Of a stretch of 64,000 nucleotides of DNA, positions 29,216-37,779 are shown one piece after another. Position 1 is the first letter of the stretch; every line of letters begins with the position of its first letter. Location: contig JAQTUW010000002.1 of assembly GCA_028707085.1 (NCBI GenBank), positions 124,001 through 188,000 on the forward strand. Reading direction: 5' to 3'. This stretch comes from Methylococcales bacterium (GTDB lineage Bacteria > Pseudomonadota > Gammaproteobacteria > Methylococcales > Methylomonadaceae). The position numbers and the translations under genes were made by a program. The notes under the pieces are model-generated. The model searched no databases and was not told the DNA's origin. It saw only the letters and a program-made list of their open reading frames with translations.

Positions 29216-31339
29216 TCAGGTTTTACGCCTGACTTCCAGAATATTGGGCAATTGACTGATTCGCGCCAGCACCAGGCTGAGCTGCTGGGTATTTTCGACC
29301 TGAATCGACAGACTCAATATCGCCGACAGATCGTCGTGGGTTTTCAGCGACGCATCGCTGATATGCACTTTTACCGCGGACAGGAGCTGCGAGACATCGC
29401 TCAGCAGATTCTGGGCATTGAACGCATGGATGATGACAGGCACGGTATGACGGGCGGCATGCGAACCGCTCCATTCGGCGTCGATCAACTGCTCCTGCTG
29501 TTCGGCCGGCAGATTGCGTATATTTTCACAATCGCGCCGATGTATGGTGATACCGCGTTTATGCGAGATGAAGCCGATAATCTCCTCGCCGTAAACCGGA
29601 GAGCAGCAGAGCGCCAGCGTGGTGACAACATTGTCGATACCGGCAACGGTGACGATCGCCTTCGGACTGATTTGCGGCGCGACCAGCTTTATCGATTCCG
29701 GCTCCAGTTCCGGAATTCTTAAAGCGGCCGCCAGTTGCCGGTTGTTGAGATCGCCGCGCCCCAGGGCCTCATAAAGCTGATCCGCTTCAGTAAACTTGAA
29801 ATGCCTCAGCAAATCCGGCAAATCAACTGTTTTCAGCGCCAGCCGTTTGCTTTCCTTTTCCAGCACCTGCTTGCCGGCAACAATGTTTTCGGCAAATTTC
29901 TGCTGCTTGAACCAGCTTTTAACCTTGCTGATTGCCCTGGGCGTCGCCAGATAGCCCAGGTTGGGATCCAGCCAGTTATGATTCGGCTGGCCGTTTTTGA
30001 CGGCTATGATCTCGATTTGCTCACCGGAATGCAATTTGTAGGTCAGCGGCCTGATTTGCCCGTCCACTTTGGCGCCCCGGCAACCATGACCAATTTCGGT
30101 GTGTATGGCGTAGGCAAAATCCAGCGGGGTGGCGCCTTTGATCAAATCGATCAGTTTACCGCCCGGCGTCAGGACGAACACCCGGTCTGAAAACAGTTCG
30201 GTGCGAAAGTTTTCGATCAGATTTTCGTTACCATCCCGGTCATCCAGAAGTTGCCTGAGGGAAGCAATGTTTTTTTCGGCGGCCGCATTATATTTACGGC
30301 CTTCCTTGTAGCACCAATGCGCCGCCACGCCCAGTTCGGCAAACTCGTGCATGGCCCGACTGCGGATCTGCACCTCGATCCGGTTGCCCTGTCCATCCAT
30401 CACCACGGTATGCAGGGACTGATAACCGTTTTTCTTGGGATTAGCGATGTAATCGTCGAATTCTTTGGGTATATAACGCCAGTGGCTATGAACGATGCCC
30501 AGTACCGTATAACAACTGGACAAGTTGTCAACGATCACCCGCACCGCCAGTAAATCGTAAAGCTCGTCTATGTTGCGATGCTTGTTGCGCATCTTGTTCC
30601 AGATGCTATAAATATGCTTGGGCCGTCCGTAAACCTTGGCCGTGATACCCTCATCCGCCAGCTTTTGCTGCAGCATGTCCTGGAATGCCTGGATACAGGT
30701 TTCACGCTGCCGACGATTGTTGGCCAGGGATTTGGCTATGGCGAAATAATGATCCGGATCCAGATAACGAAAAGCCAGATCTTCCAGTTCCCATTTAAAC
30801 TGGCTGATGCCCAGCCGATTGGCCAGCGGCGCATAAATATCCAGGGTTTCACGGGCGATGAATTGACGGATGGCCGGCTCTTCCACACCAAGATTGCGCA
30901 AACGCTGAATGCGGTACGCCAGTTTGATCAGTACCGCCCGCACATCATGGGTCATGGCCAGCAGCATGCGGCGCAGAATTTCCGACTGGTTGGGTTGATT
31001 GGCCATTTCCGGACTGTAGATGCTCAGCTTGTTCAACCACCAGACATCCTTGACCAGCGCCGCAACAGTCGCGCCGAACTGTTGCTTGATCGCCGCTTCG
31101 GAAGTTTGCCCGGCAAGCCGGGAGTCACTCAGTAAAGTCGCCAGAATGACCTCGGCGTCGATATTCACGCTGGTCAAAACCATAGCCACCTCAAGGCCGG
31201 TGGGCCTGAAATTGTCACCCTGGCCTGAAATTCGGCCGGACGCATGATCCAGAATCGACAGCGCCTGACGGATTTTATCGCCATCCTCCGCGGAAAACCC
31301 CGCAATCAGGCTTTGAATATTTGCAGATGGTTGATACAT
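29216..31339 (-). CDS. relA: (p)ppGpp synthetase RelA
   Basis: 707 residues from the ATG at 31339. The synthetase domain is intact: YDLLAVRVIVDNLSSCYTVL, NGYQSLHTVV and EVQIRSRAMHEFAELGVAAH. After it come TGS (VFVLTPGGKLIDLIKGATPLDFAYAIH), a zinc-finger/ribosome-binding region and a C-terminal ACT. In the N-terminal hydrolase domain the HD metal residues are absent: where SpoT has an H-D-x-x-E-D motif this protein reads LLSDSRL. It is therefore a RelA-type synthetase without hydrolase activity, activated by uncharged tRNA on ribosomes. A further in-frame ATG at 31390 is less likely. A separate SpoT must exist elsewhere. Confidence 0.93.
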   Translation of the reverse strand: MYQPSANIQSLIAGFSAEDGDKIRQALSILDHASGRISGQGDNFRPTGLEVAMVLTSVNIDAEVILATLLSDSRLAGQTSEAAIKQQFGATVAALVKDVWWLNKLSIYSPEMANQPNQSEILRRMLLAMTHDVRAVLIKLAYRIQRLRNLGVEEPAIRQFIARETLDIYAPLANRLGISQFKWELEDLAFRYLDPDHYFAIAKSLANNRRQRETCIQAFQDMLQQKLADEGITAKVYGRPKHIYSIWNKMRNKHRNIDELYDLLAVRVIVDNLSSCYTVLGIVHSHWRYIPKEFDDYIANPKKNGYQSLHTVVMDGQGNRIEVQIRSRAMHEFAELGVAAHWCYKEGRKYNAAAEKNIASLRQLLDDRDGNENLIENFRTELFSDRVFVLTPGGKLIDLIKGATPLDFAYAIHTEIGHGCRGAKVDGQIRPLTYKLHSGEQIEIIAVKNGQPNHNWLDPNLGYLATPRAISKVKSWFKQQKFAENIVAGKQVLEKESKRLALKTVDLPDLLRHFKFTEADQLYEALGRGDLNNRQLAAALRIPELEPESIKLVAPQISPKAIVTVAGIDNVVTTLALCCSPVYGEEIIGFISHKRGITIHRRDCENIRNLPAEQQEQLIDAEWSGSHAARHTVPVIIHAFNAQNLLSDVSQLLSAVKVHISDASLKTHDDLSAILSLSIQVENTQQLSLVLARISQLPNILEVRRKT

Positions 31340-31407
31340 GGCCCTCGGCAGACAAAAAACAGAAAATCCGATGATACAACGAAACTTCAAGCATTCGCCA
31401 ACGGCCT

Positions 31408-31457
31408 GAAATACCCCGGCGTCGGATCAGCCTATCCGTCAAAAAAAGACTGGCCGG
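31408..31457. repeat. Dispersed repeat, family B, copy 3 (half element)
   Basis: AATACCCCGGCGTCGGATCA followed by GCCTATCCGTCAAAAAAAGA resembles the right half of copy 1 (1460-1508) over about 48 bp. The left arm is absent. It lies upstream of relA. Confidence 0.6.
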
Positions 31458-31595
31458 CAAACCGCATGGCTTCCCTTCGGGAAAAATCCGCTGCCGGGAA
31501 ATTAAAACAGACGGCCATGAATAGATTTCAAAAAGCCGCTATGCCGAATGTTCAAGAGGGCGGGCCGGAAAACATTGTTTCCGGCCGGAGATATT

Positions 31596-32348
31596 TTATA
31601 GGTTATCGCCGACCTCTCGGCGATAAAACGGCCATGTCCTAACGTGCAGATACTGTCTGATCGGCGTTTTGATCACAGAAACGCAAAGCGCTATCGAGAA
31701 CAGGCACCAGACGGCGCAATATTCATTCGGATCATTGGTGGTGATATCCGCTATCCAGGGACCTATCAGATAATGAAAACCCACAAACCGCCAGGAACCA
31801 TAAATGACCGGCATGATAAACGCCGCCAGAATATACGAAAAGGCATGCAGCCCCCAATCAAAACCGAACAACCAGGCAACCGGATTGGACATCAGCCCAT
31901 TCAGCGGCATTTTCCAGGCAATATGCCAGTCGCCGGACACAGAACAAGTCTGGGTTCCGCAAAAACCCTCCACGCCCTCGACGCAGTTACCCGCCCAGAC
32001 AAACGGATACATTTTAATCAGCATCGCCAGCGTGCTAATGGCGCATAAGCTGTATACCGTGGTTCTAATCCTGAGCTTGACGCTTTCCGGCACAAAATAC
32101 ATGGCGACCATGTTCACAAAAAACGGTTGAAAGGCAATATGTAAATAGCCCAGTAAGGTTAATACCTGATTGTTGGGGTTATCGCATAAGTTGATATAGA
32201 CATAGGTCAGAGCCTGCAACAACTCCATCAGCGCAAAATAGGTCAGCGGCATCCAAAGTTCTTTGGATTCGCCTTTATAGGCCACATAGACAGCAGTCGT
32301 CAATCCTGCGGCGGCCAAAACACCTGACGCTTCACCACTCCAGCACAT
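31596..32348 (-). CDS. Multi-pass membrane protein, DUF5765-like
   Basis: 250 residues with about six or seven hydrophobic segments. The start MCWSGEAS and the segment ELLQALTYVYINLC resemble a family I know as DUF5765, but this is from memory of the pattern only. A loop between helices has four Cys (NCVEGVEGFCGTQTC and nearby) that may form periplasmic disulfides, and His/Trp-rich loops (GDWHIAWKM, GWRFVGFHYLIGPW-like) follow. The function is unknown. It is single on the minus strand between priA and relA. Confidence 0.7.
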   Translation of the reverse strand: MCWSGEASGVLAAAGLTTAVYVAYKGESKELWMPLTYFALMELLQALTYVYINLCDNPNNQVLTLLGYLHIAFQPFFVNMVAMYFVPESVKLRIRTTVYSLCAISTLAMLIKMYPFVWAGNCVEGVEGFCGTQTCSVSGDWHIAWKMPLNGLMSNPVAWLFGFDWGLHAFSYILAAFIMPVIYGSWRFVGFHYLIGPWIADITTNDPNEYCAVWCLFSIALCVSVIKTPIRQYLHVRTWPFYRREVGDNL

Positions 32349-32451
32349 CGTTAATCCTCTCTGATTATTATTATTATCGTAATTTCGGAATTATCACATA
32401 AAACCGCATGGAATTATGCAGATTTTAGCCAGCAGTGAATCACGACAAACT

Positions 32452-34662
32452 TTAATACAGATCCAGCGGATCGACATCCAGCGACCAGCGCACCGTTCTG
32501 GCTTCCTGAAGATTGGCGATGGCGGGCAAGACCGCGTCCAACAGGCCGTGCAAATCCCGGCGCCCGGGGTTTTGCAATAATAACTGAAAGCGATACTGGC
32601 CGGCGCGTCTGGCCATCGGCGCCGGCGCAGGCCCCAAAACTCGGGTCGCACCGGAATTTGCCTCGGCAATCAGACTGCATACCGCCTGCAGGAACTGTTG
32701 CGGAGCCTGCGCATTGGCGGCATGCACCCGGAACAGCACCTGATGGCTGTATGGCGGCAGGCCAGCCTGCCGCCTCTCCTGTAATGCGCTTTGGGCGAAA
32801 GCCCGATAACCGCTGTCGAGCAGCGTGAGCAGCAACGGATGCCGGGGCTGGCGGGTCTGTAGTATCACCCTCCCTGGTTTATCGGCCCTGCCGGCGCGTC
32901 CCGCTACCTGAACGATGACTTGCGCCAGTTTTTCGCCGGCGCGGAAATCGATACTGAACAGGCCGCTGTCTATATCGAGTATCGCCACCAGCGTGACATT
33001 CGGAAAGTGATGGCCTTTGGCCAGCATTTGGGTACCCAGAATAATGTCCGCCTCGCCGCAATTGATTTGCTGTAGATAGTCTTCCAGCGCCCCTTTACGC
33101 TGGGTGCTGTCTTTATCCAGCCTGACCACGGATTGATCCGGGAACAGTGTTGTCAGCACCTGTTCAAGGCGCTCCGTTCCCATCCCTACCGCCTGCAAAT
33201 CGCCGCTGTGACAGGCCGGACAACACCTGATCAACGCCTGCTCCGCACCACAATGATGGCAACGCAGCAGGGATTGCGCGGCATGGATTACCAGATTGGC
33301 GTCACAATGCCGGCAACGCGAAACTTGGCCGCAACCATGGCAAATCTGCACCGGCGCATAACCGCGCCGATTTAAAAACAGCAGCACCTGCTGTTTTTGC
33401 GCCAACGTGGACTTGATGGCCGCGATTAATTGCTCCGACAACCCGGACTGCATTTTTTTATTGCGAATATCCAGCAACTGGAATACCGGATCGACGGCAT
33501 TGCCTGCCCGGCAGGACAAATAGAGCGGCTGATATCGCCGCCGCTCTACATTGAACAGACTTTCCAGAGAGGGCGTAGCCGACCCCAATACCACCGGCAC
33601 AGCCAGACGCTGCGCCCTGGCTATCGCTACATCGCGGGCCGAGAAACGGAAACCTTCCTGCTGCTTGAAAGAAGCATCGTGTTCCTCGTCCAGGATAATC
33701 AGTCCGGGAGCCTTCATAGGCGTAAACAGTGCTGAACGAGTGCCCAGCATGATCGCCGCGCCGGCTTGCTGCATGCTTAGCCAGGCGTTCAGGCGCTGGG
33801 CATCCGTCAACCTGGAATGAAAACTGACGATAGGCACATCATTGAAGCGGCGGCGAAACCGCTGTTCCAGTTGCGGGGTGAGGCTGATTTCCGGCAACAG
33901 CACCAATACCTGCAAGCCTTGCCTTAAAACGGCGGCAATCGCCTGCATATAGACTTCCGTCTTGCCGCTACCGGTCACGCCTTCCAGCAGGTAGACGGCA
34001 AAATGTCCCAAACCGCCGATAATGGCTACTATCGCGGCCTGCTGCTCGGCATTGGCCGCCAGGATCGGATTGAGCCGGACAACTTGCGGAATGCTGTCAG
34101 GCCTGCACGCCACTAGCAGGCCTTTTTCCAGCAGCGTTTTCAAGGCGGCTTTGCAGGATTTGATTTCCGTACTGCGAATCGCCCCGCCCTGGGCGTGAAA
34201 TCTTTCCAGCAAAGCTTTTTGCCTGGGCGCCCGTTTCAGTTGCTCAGGCAGGGTTTCCAGGCCAAGCGGACTGAGTACAAAACTGGCCTCTTGCTGAATA
34301 GCGGCTGGCTTACCCTGTCGGAGCGCCGCAGGAAAGGCCGCCATCAGCACCTCGCCCGGCGGGTGGTGGTAGTAACGGCTGGCCCAGAGCAGCAATTCCA
34401 GGTCTGTCGCGGATAATAACGGTTCCGTATCCAGAATTTGCGAAATTTGTTTCAGACGGTCGGCGTCAAGCTCGGAATGACTGCCCACAGCGACCACCAG
34501 ACCGACCTTCCGCCCCTTGCCGAATGGCGCCAGAACTCTGACGCCCGGTTTAACATCCTCGATTTTACAACCGGCAGGCGCGCAATAATCGAAAAGCCGA
34601 TTAACAGGAACTGCAATCGCTACCTGTAAAATAATGGGGCCGGACGCTTCGCAGTTAACCAT
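32452..34662 (-). CDS. priA: Primosomal replication protein N' (PriA helicase)
   Basis: 736 residues; E. coli PriA has 732. It restarts stalled forks by loading DnaB. Features: the N-terminal DNA-binding region (VAVPVNRLFDYCAP), Walker A GVTGSGKTEVYMQ, DEEHDASFKQQEG, and the inserted zinc-binding domain with paired Cys (CHGC, CRHC, CHHC, CPAC) in the second half, then ILGTQMLAKGHHFPNVTLV and QVAGRAGRADKPG. Its upstream region carries an inverted DnaA-box pair and a third near-box. Confidence 0.95.
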   Translation of the reverse strand: MVNCEASGPIILQVAIAVPVNRLFDYCAPAGCKIEDVKPGVRVLAPFGKGRKVGLVVAVGSHSELDADRLKQISQILDTEPLLSATDLELLLWASRYYHHPPGEVLMAAFPAALRQGKPAAIQQEASFVLSPLGLETLPEQLKRAPRQKALLERFHAQGGAIRSTEIKSCKAALKTLLEKGLLVACRPDSIPQVVRLNPILAANAEQQAAIVAIIGGLGHFAVYLLEGVTGSGKTEVYMQAIAAVLRQGLQVLVLLPEISLTPQLEQRFRRRFNDVPIVSFHSRLTDAQRLNAWLSMQQAGAAIMLGTRSALFTPMKAPGLIILDEEHDASFKQQEGFRFSARDVAIARAQRLAVPVVLGSATPSLESLFNVERRRYQPLYLSCRAGNAVDPVFQLLDIRNKKMQSGLSEQLIAAIKSTLAQKQQVLLFLNRRGYAPVQICHGCGQVSRCRHCDANLVIHAAQSLLRCHHCGAEQALIRCCPACHSGDLQAVGMGTERLEQVLTTLFPDQSVVRLDKDSTQRKGALEDYLQQINCGEADIILGTQMLAKGHHFPNVTLVAILDIDSGLFSIDFRAGEKLAQVIVQVAGRAGRADKPGRVILQTRQPRHPLLLTLLDSGYRAFAQSALQERRQAGLPPYSHQVLFRVHAANAQAPQQFLQAVCSLIAEANSGATRVLGPAPAPMARRAGQYRFQLLLQNPGRRDLHGLLDAVLPAIANLQEARTVRWSLDVDPLDLY

Positions 34663-34993
34663 GCCATGTGATGTTATTTTGATATTACAGTTCTAAGTCT
34701 TTAAGGAAATTAACAAATCGCAGTTACCCACAAAAGCTGTGGATAAGTATGTGGATAGTATTTGATTTGCATGGCTTAGTTCCGGTTTTTATTGCAGATT
34801 TGTTAAATTGCGCAAATTCGAGACAAAATAATTTATTTATATTTATCAACTGGTTAATAAAATAATTAAGCTGTGTTATTTAACGCACTTTCCGCATTGT
34901 GCACATCTTTAGCGCATGTATTTTTTGTGAATAAGCCGTCAGGGTTGAGCCGGATCATCATGCATAAATTGTGCAAAACCGGCCCATGGAGCC
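34663..34993. other. AT-rich non-coding region between priA and dsbB
   Basis: 331 bp without a gene. It holds the DnaA-box cluster at 34724-34758 and, at about 34790-34885, a strongly AT-rich stretch (ATAATTTATTTATATTTATC and TTAATAAAATAATTAAG). It probably contains the priA promoter. DnaA boxes beside an AT-rich tract resemble an origin, but only three boxes are present and neither dnaA nor mnmG is near. Confidence 0.5.
34724..34758. promoter_or_regulatory. DnaA-box cluster upstream of priA
   Basis: TTACCCACA (34724-34732, one mismatch) and TGTGGATAA (34738-34746, perfect) are inverted with a 5-nt spacer; TGTGGATAG (34750-34758, one mismatch) follows. The first two repeat the geometry seen upstream of mfd. 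The cluster lies about 60-95 bp upstream of the priA start. DnaA control is inference. Confidence 0.6.
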
Positions 34994-35491
34994 TCATTTT
35001 TTCTTGCCATCCTGGCTAAATTGCAGCATGGCCAGGGCCGCCAGAGACAAAAACGCCAGCAACGTCCAGACCGGAATGCTCAGGCCCAGCAAAGTCCAGT
35101 CAATCTTGGCGCACTCCCCGGTACCGCTCAGCATTAGTTTGACGGTATCCGCCAGCGGAAAGTGTTTAAACACATAGTCAAGCCCCGGGCCGCATTCCGG
35201 CACCTCGTCAGCAGGCAAATGCTGTATCCAGATATGCCGCATGGAAATGCTGGCGCCGATCAGGGCGGACAGACCGGCCAGAACGGCATAAACCTTGCGC
35301 CCCCGATTATGGATTCCGGCCGCCAAGAATATGATGCCGGTGGCCAGAATCGCCAGACGCTGGGAAATACACAACGGGCAAGGCTCCAGTCCTTCTTCAA
35401 TTTGCAGATAAGCGCCGACCGCCAGCAAGCATGCGCAGGCGGTAAATCCCAGAAAAAAAAATATTCGCGGACTAAACTTTACAAAATTCAT
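34994..35491 (-). CDS. dsbB: Disulfide bond formation protein DsbB
   Basis: 165 residues with four predicted membrane helices. DsbB re-oxidises DsbA and passes electrons to quinone. Both redox pairs are present: CPLC (C38, C41) in the first periplasmic loop and C100 with C127 in the second, closely matching E. coli (41/44, 104/130). Its start overlaps the end of the TrkA-N gene by 20 bp, placing it last in a packed minus-strand operon. Confidence 0.95.
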   Translation of the reverse strand: MNFVKFSPRIFFFLGFTACACLLAVGAYLQIEEGLEPCPLCISQRLAILATGIIFLAAGIHNRGRKVYAVLAGLSALIGASISMRHIWIQHLPADEVPECGPGLDYVFKHFPLADTVKLMLSGTGECAKIDWTLLGLSIPVWTLLAFLSLAALAMLQFSQDGKKK

Positions 35492-36176
35492 TTTCTACAT
35501 CTCTTTTGAATGCTCTAATTTCCCGTGCGGGGCCTAAAATCACCAGAATATCGCCGACACTCAGTCGGCGGTCGAACTCTTCAACCACAAAATGCAGCTT
35601 GTCGCTGATCTGCTTGTTAACGATACCGATCAGTATCAGATTGTATTTTGCGCTTAATTCCAGATGGCTGGCATAACTGTTTTCCAGATAACTATTTTCC
35701 GGCAGCACCACTTCGGCCAGATGCAGATCGTGCTGGCCGAACACGGTATGGTCAAAAATATCGGTAATATCCGGTCTTTTCAGCATGTCGTGAATTTTAC
35801 GGCCGCAAATTTCATAGGGATCGATAATTTTATTGGCGCCTGCCGCCAGCAGTTTCTCGGCCGATTCCGGGCTGTCGATTATGGCAATGATATTCAGCTC
35901 GCTATCCAGGGCTCGAGCGGAAAGCGTGAGGAACACATTATCCGAGTCCTGATCGAAAAAACACAGCAGCGTATCGATACCGGAACCGATGCCGATCGAC
36001 TTCAAGTCTTCGTCGCTCCGAAAATCGATGCTGGCCGTTTCCAGGCCATTGTCACGGGCAAGGGCGATCTGTACCGGATCCAGGTCAATAATCAGAATCC
36101 GGTAATTTTCCGGATCGAGACGGCTGACGACTTCGTAAGACAATCGGTTATATCCAAAAACCGCGACCTGCTTCAT
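35472..36176 (-). CDS. TrkA-N/RCK domain protein, partner of the adjacent K+ channel
   Basis: 234 residues: an N-terminal Rossmann domain (VAVFGYNRLSYEVVSRLD) and a C-terminal RCK_C-like region (LSAKYNLILIGIVNK, LSVGDILVILGP). The nucleotide-binding glycine motif is altered to GYNRLS, where the channel protein upstream has the canonical GYGRVG, so ligand binding may differ or be lost. The start overlaps the channel stop as ATGA, implying coupled translation and probably a heteromeric gating ring. Cytoplasmic. Confidence 0.82.
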   Translation of the reverse strand: MKQVAVFGYNRLSYEVVSRLDPENYRILIIDLDPVQIALARDNGLETASIDFRSDEDLKSIGIGSGIDTLLCFFDQDSDNVFLTLSARALDSELNIIAIIDSPESAEKLLAAGANKIIDPYEICGRKIHDMLKRPDITDIFDHTVFGQHDLHLAEVVLPENSYLENSYASHLELSAKYNLILIGIVNKQISDKLHFVVEEFDRRLSVGDILVILGPAREIRAFKRDVENEFCKV

Positions 36177-37777
36177 GCCGATTTCCTGCCCAGCAAACGG
36201 CTTTGCTCCACCTGATCCCTGAAATGATCGATACTGTACTTTCTGCCGAAAATAACCAGCATATCCTCATGCCGCAATACAAACTCCGGCTCCGGATTGA
36301 AATAAAAATGCTGCTGCTTGACCTGATATTTGTTCTTATGCTTCAAGTGTATCGGGTTGGCGCTGATAACACCCAGCAATGTCAGTTTTTTTTGCCCCAG
36401 TTCCAGTTGGCCGATCTGTTTGTTTTCCAGCGAAGATCCTTCGGCGACCAGCAAGGTTTCCATGACTATTTCCGTCTGATTTTGCAAAATGCCGGTAATT
36501 GCTTCAAAAGCCACCGGCTGCCCGAGAAACTCGGCGGCCAGCAGGCCTGAAACTTCAAACGGCCGGATGACATGGTCGGCGCCGGCCTGGTAGAGCTTAT
36601 TGACATTTTCATTGAAATTGACTCTGGAAATAATCCGCACATCCTTATTCAGATACCGGCTGGTCAGGGTGACATAAACATTGGTCACATCATCCCCTGT
36701 GATGCAAAGCACCGTACTCGCCCCCCGGCAAATTCCGGCGCTGATCAGCACTTCGTTCTTGCTGGCGTCGGCATGAATCACCATATAACCGTGCTTTCTC
36801 GCCAGATCCACGTTCTGTTCCTGTTTATCAATAATAACAAATTTCTGCTTATCCTTGCTTAATAGCGCGGCAATTTCCTGACCTACCCGCCCATAGCCGC
36901 AGATAATAATAAAACTCTTATAACGCTCCAGTTCCGCATAGGTGCGGTTTTCGCGCAAAACCGGCATTTTTTCGTTAAAGGCGGCAATCAAAATCGAGGT
37001 GAAGAACGCCAGAATGCCCAGACTGGTAAAAATCAAAATAATCGCAACCAGCCGCCCGGCCGTGGTATACGGCACAATATCGCCATAACCGACGGTGGTC
37101 ATGGTGACGACAGCCCAGTAAAAGGCGTCGAATAAATTATTGATCTTGCCGTCAGGCACGCTGTTTTCGAACAAATAGATCGAAACACTGGCAATAAAGA
37201 TCAAAAGACAGGTAAAAACCAACAGCGTCAGCAATTCAAAACGCTTGCTGGATAGAATGTCGGAAAACAGTTTCGCGCTATTGGAATATCTGAACAGCTT
37301 GAACAACCTGAAAATCAGGAAAATCCGCAAAATTCGCAGCGGCCGGTAACTGGGCAGAATCGCCAGCAGATCGATAATCGCAAATGGCGAAACAATATAC
37401 TCCAGTTTCTTGACTATCGCCTTCCACAAGGCGTTTAAGATACTGAATCTGATATTCAGATACTGGGCTCTTTCATGTTCCTGCAGAATAATGATATGGG
37501 TATCGGAATAAATCCACAACCTTAATAAATATTCACAGACGAAAACCACCAGTACGGTGTGTTCAAAATAATCGCCCACTGCGCCTGTGTCGTGCTGCAC
37601 ATCGTATATCAGAAAAACAATGCTCAACACAATCAGGCCTATCATGAACATATCGAAATAGGACTTCCAGGGACTGCGCTGGTTTTCAAGCAGATCGAAT
37701 ACCGCTTTCTTGCTTTTATTATAGGCGTCGGACGACTTTAAATAATATGCGGCATACACAATGAGTTTTGAAATCAT
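36173..37777 (-). CDS. Voltage-gated-type potassium channel with RCK domain
   Basis: 534 residues. Six membrane helices (about 43-265) include an S4-like segment, RPLRILRIFLIFRLFKLFRY (145-164), with regularly spaced Arg/Lys, and a pore with selectivity filter TTVGYGDI (227-234). A cytoplasmic RCK (TrkA-N) domain starts with IIICGYGRVGQE (291-301), followed by an RCK_C-type region ending near HEDMLVIFGR. It is an inner-membrane K+ channel of the Kch class, larger than E. coli Kch (417). It overlaps the second TrkA-N gene by 4 bp and follows the SDR gene after 2 bp. Confidence 0.9.
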   Translation of the reverse strand: MISKLIVYAAYYLKSSDAYNKSKKAVFDLLENQRSPWKSYFDMFMIGLIVLSIVFLIYDVQHDTGAVGDYFEHTVLVVFVCEYLLRLWIYSDTHIIILQEHERAQYLNIRFSILNALWKAIVKKLEYIVSPFAIIDLLAILPSYRPLRILRIFLIFRLFKLFRYSNSAKLFSDILSSKRFELLTLLVFTCLLIFIASVSIYLFENSVPDGKINNLFDAFYWAVVTMTTVGYGDIVPYTTAGRLVAIILIFTSLGILAFFTSILIAAFNEKMPVLRENRTYAELERYKSFIIICGYGRVGQEIAALLSKDKQKFVIIDKQEQNVDLARKHGYMVIHADASKNEVLISAGICRGASTVLCITGDDVTNVYVTLTSRYLNKDVRIISRVNFNENVNKLYQAGADHVIRPFEVSGLLAAEFLGQPVAFEAITGILQNQTEIVMETLLVAEGSSLENKQIGQLELGQKKLTLLGVISANPIHLKHKNKYQVKQQHFYFNPEPEFVLRHEDMLVIFGRKYSIDHFRDQVEQSRLLGRKSA

Positions 37778-37779
37778 GA

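Noticed and set aside
31563-31586. Hairpin GGCCGGAAA/TTTCCGGCC after the DUF5765-like gene as a terminator
   Set aside because: The stem is good but no T-run follows on the minus strand.
34663-34993. Chromosomal origin of replication
   Set aside because: Only three DnaA boxes, no dnaA/dnaN/mnmG nearby, and no strand switch of neighbouring genes; kept only as a finding to be tested.
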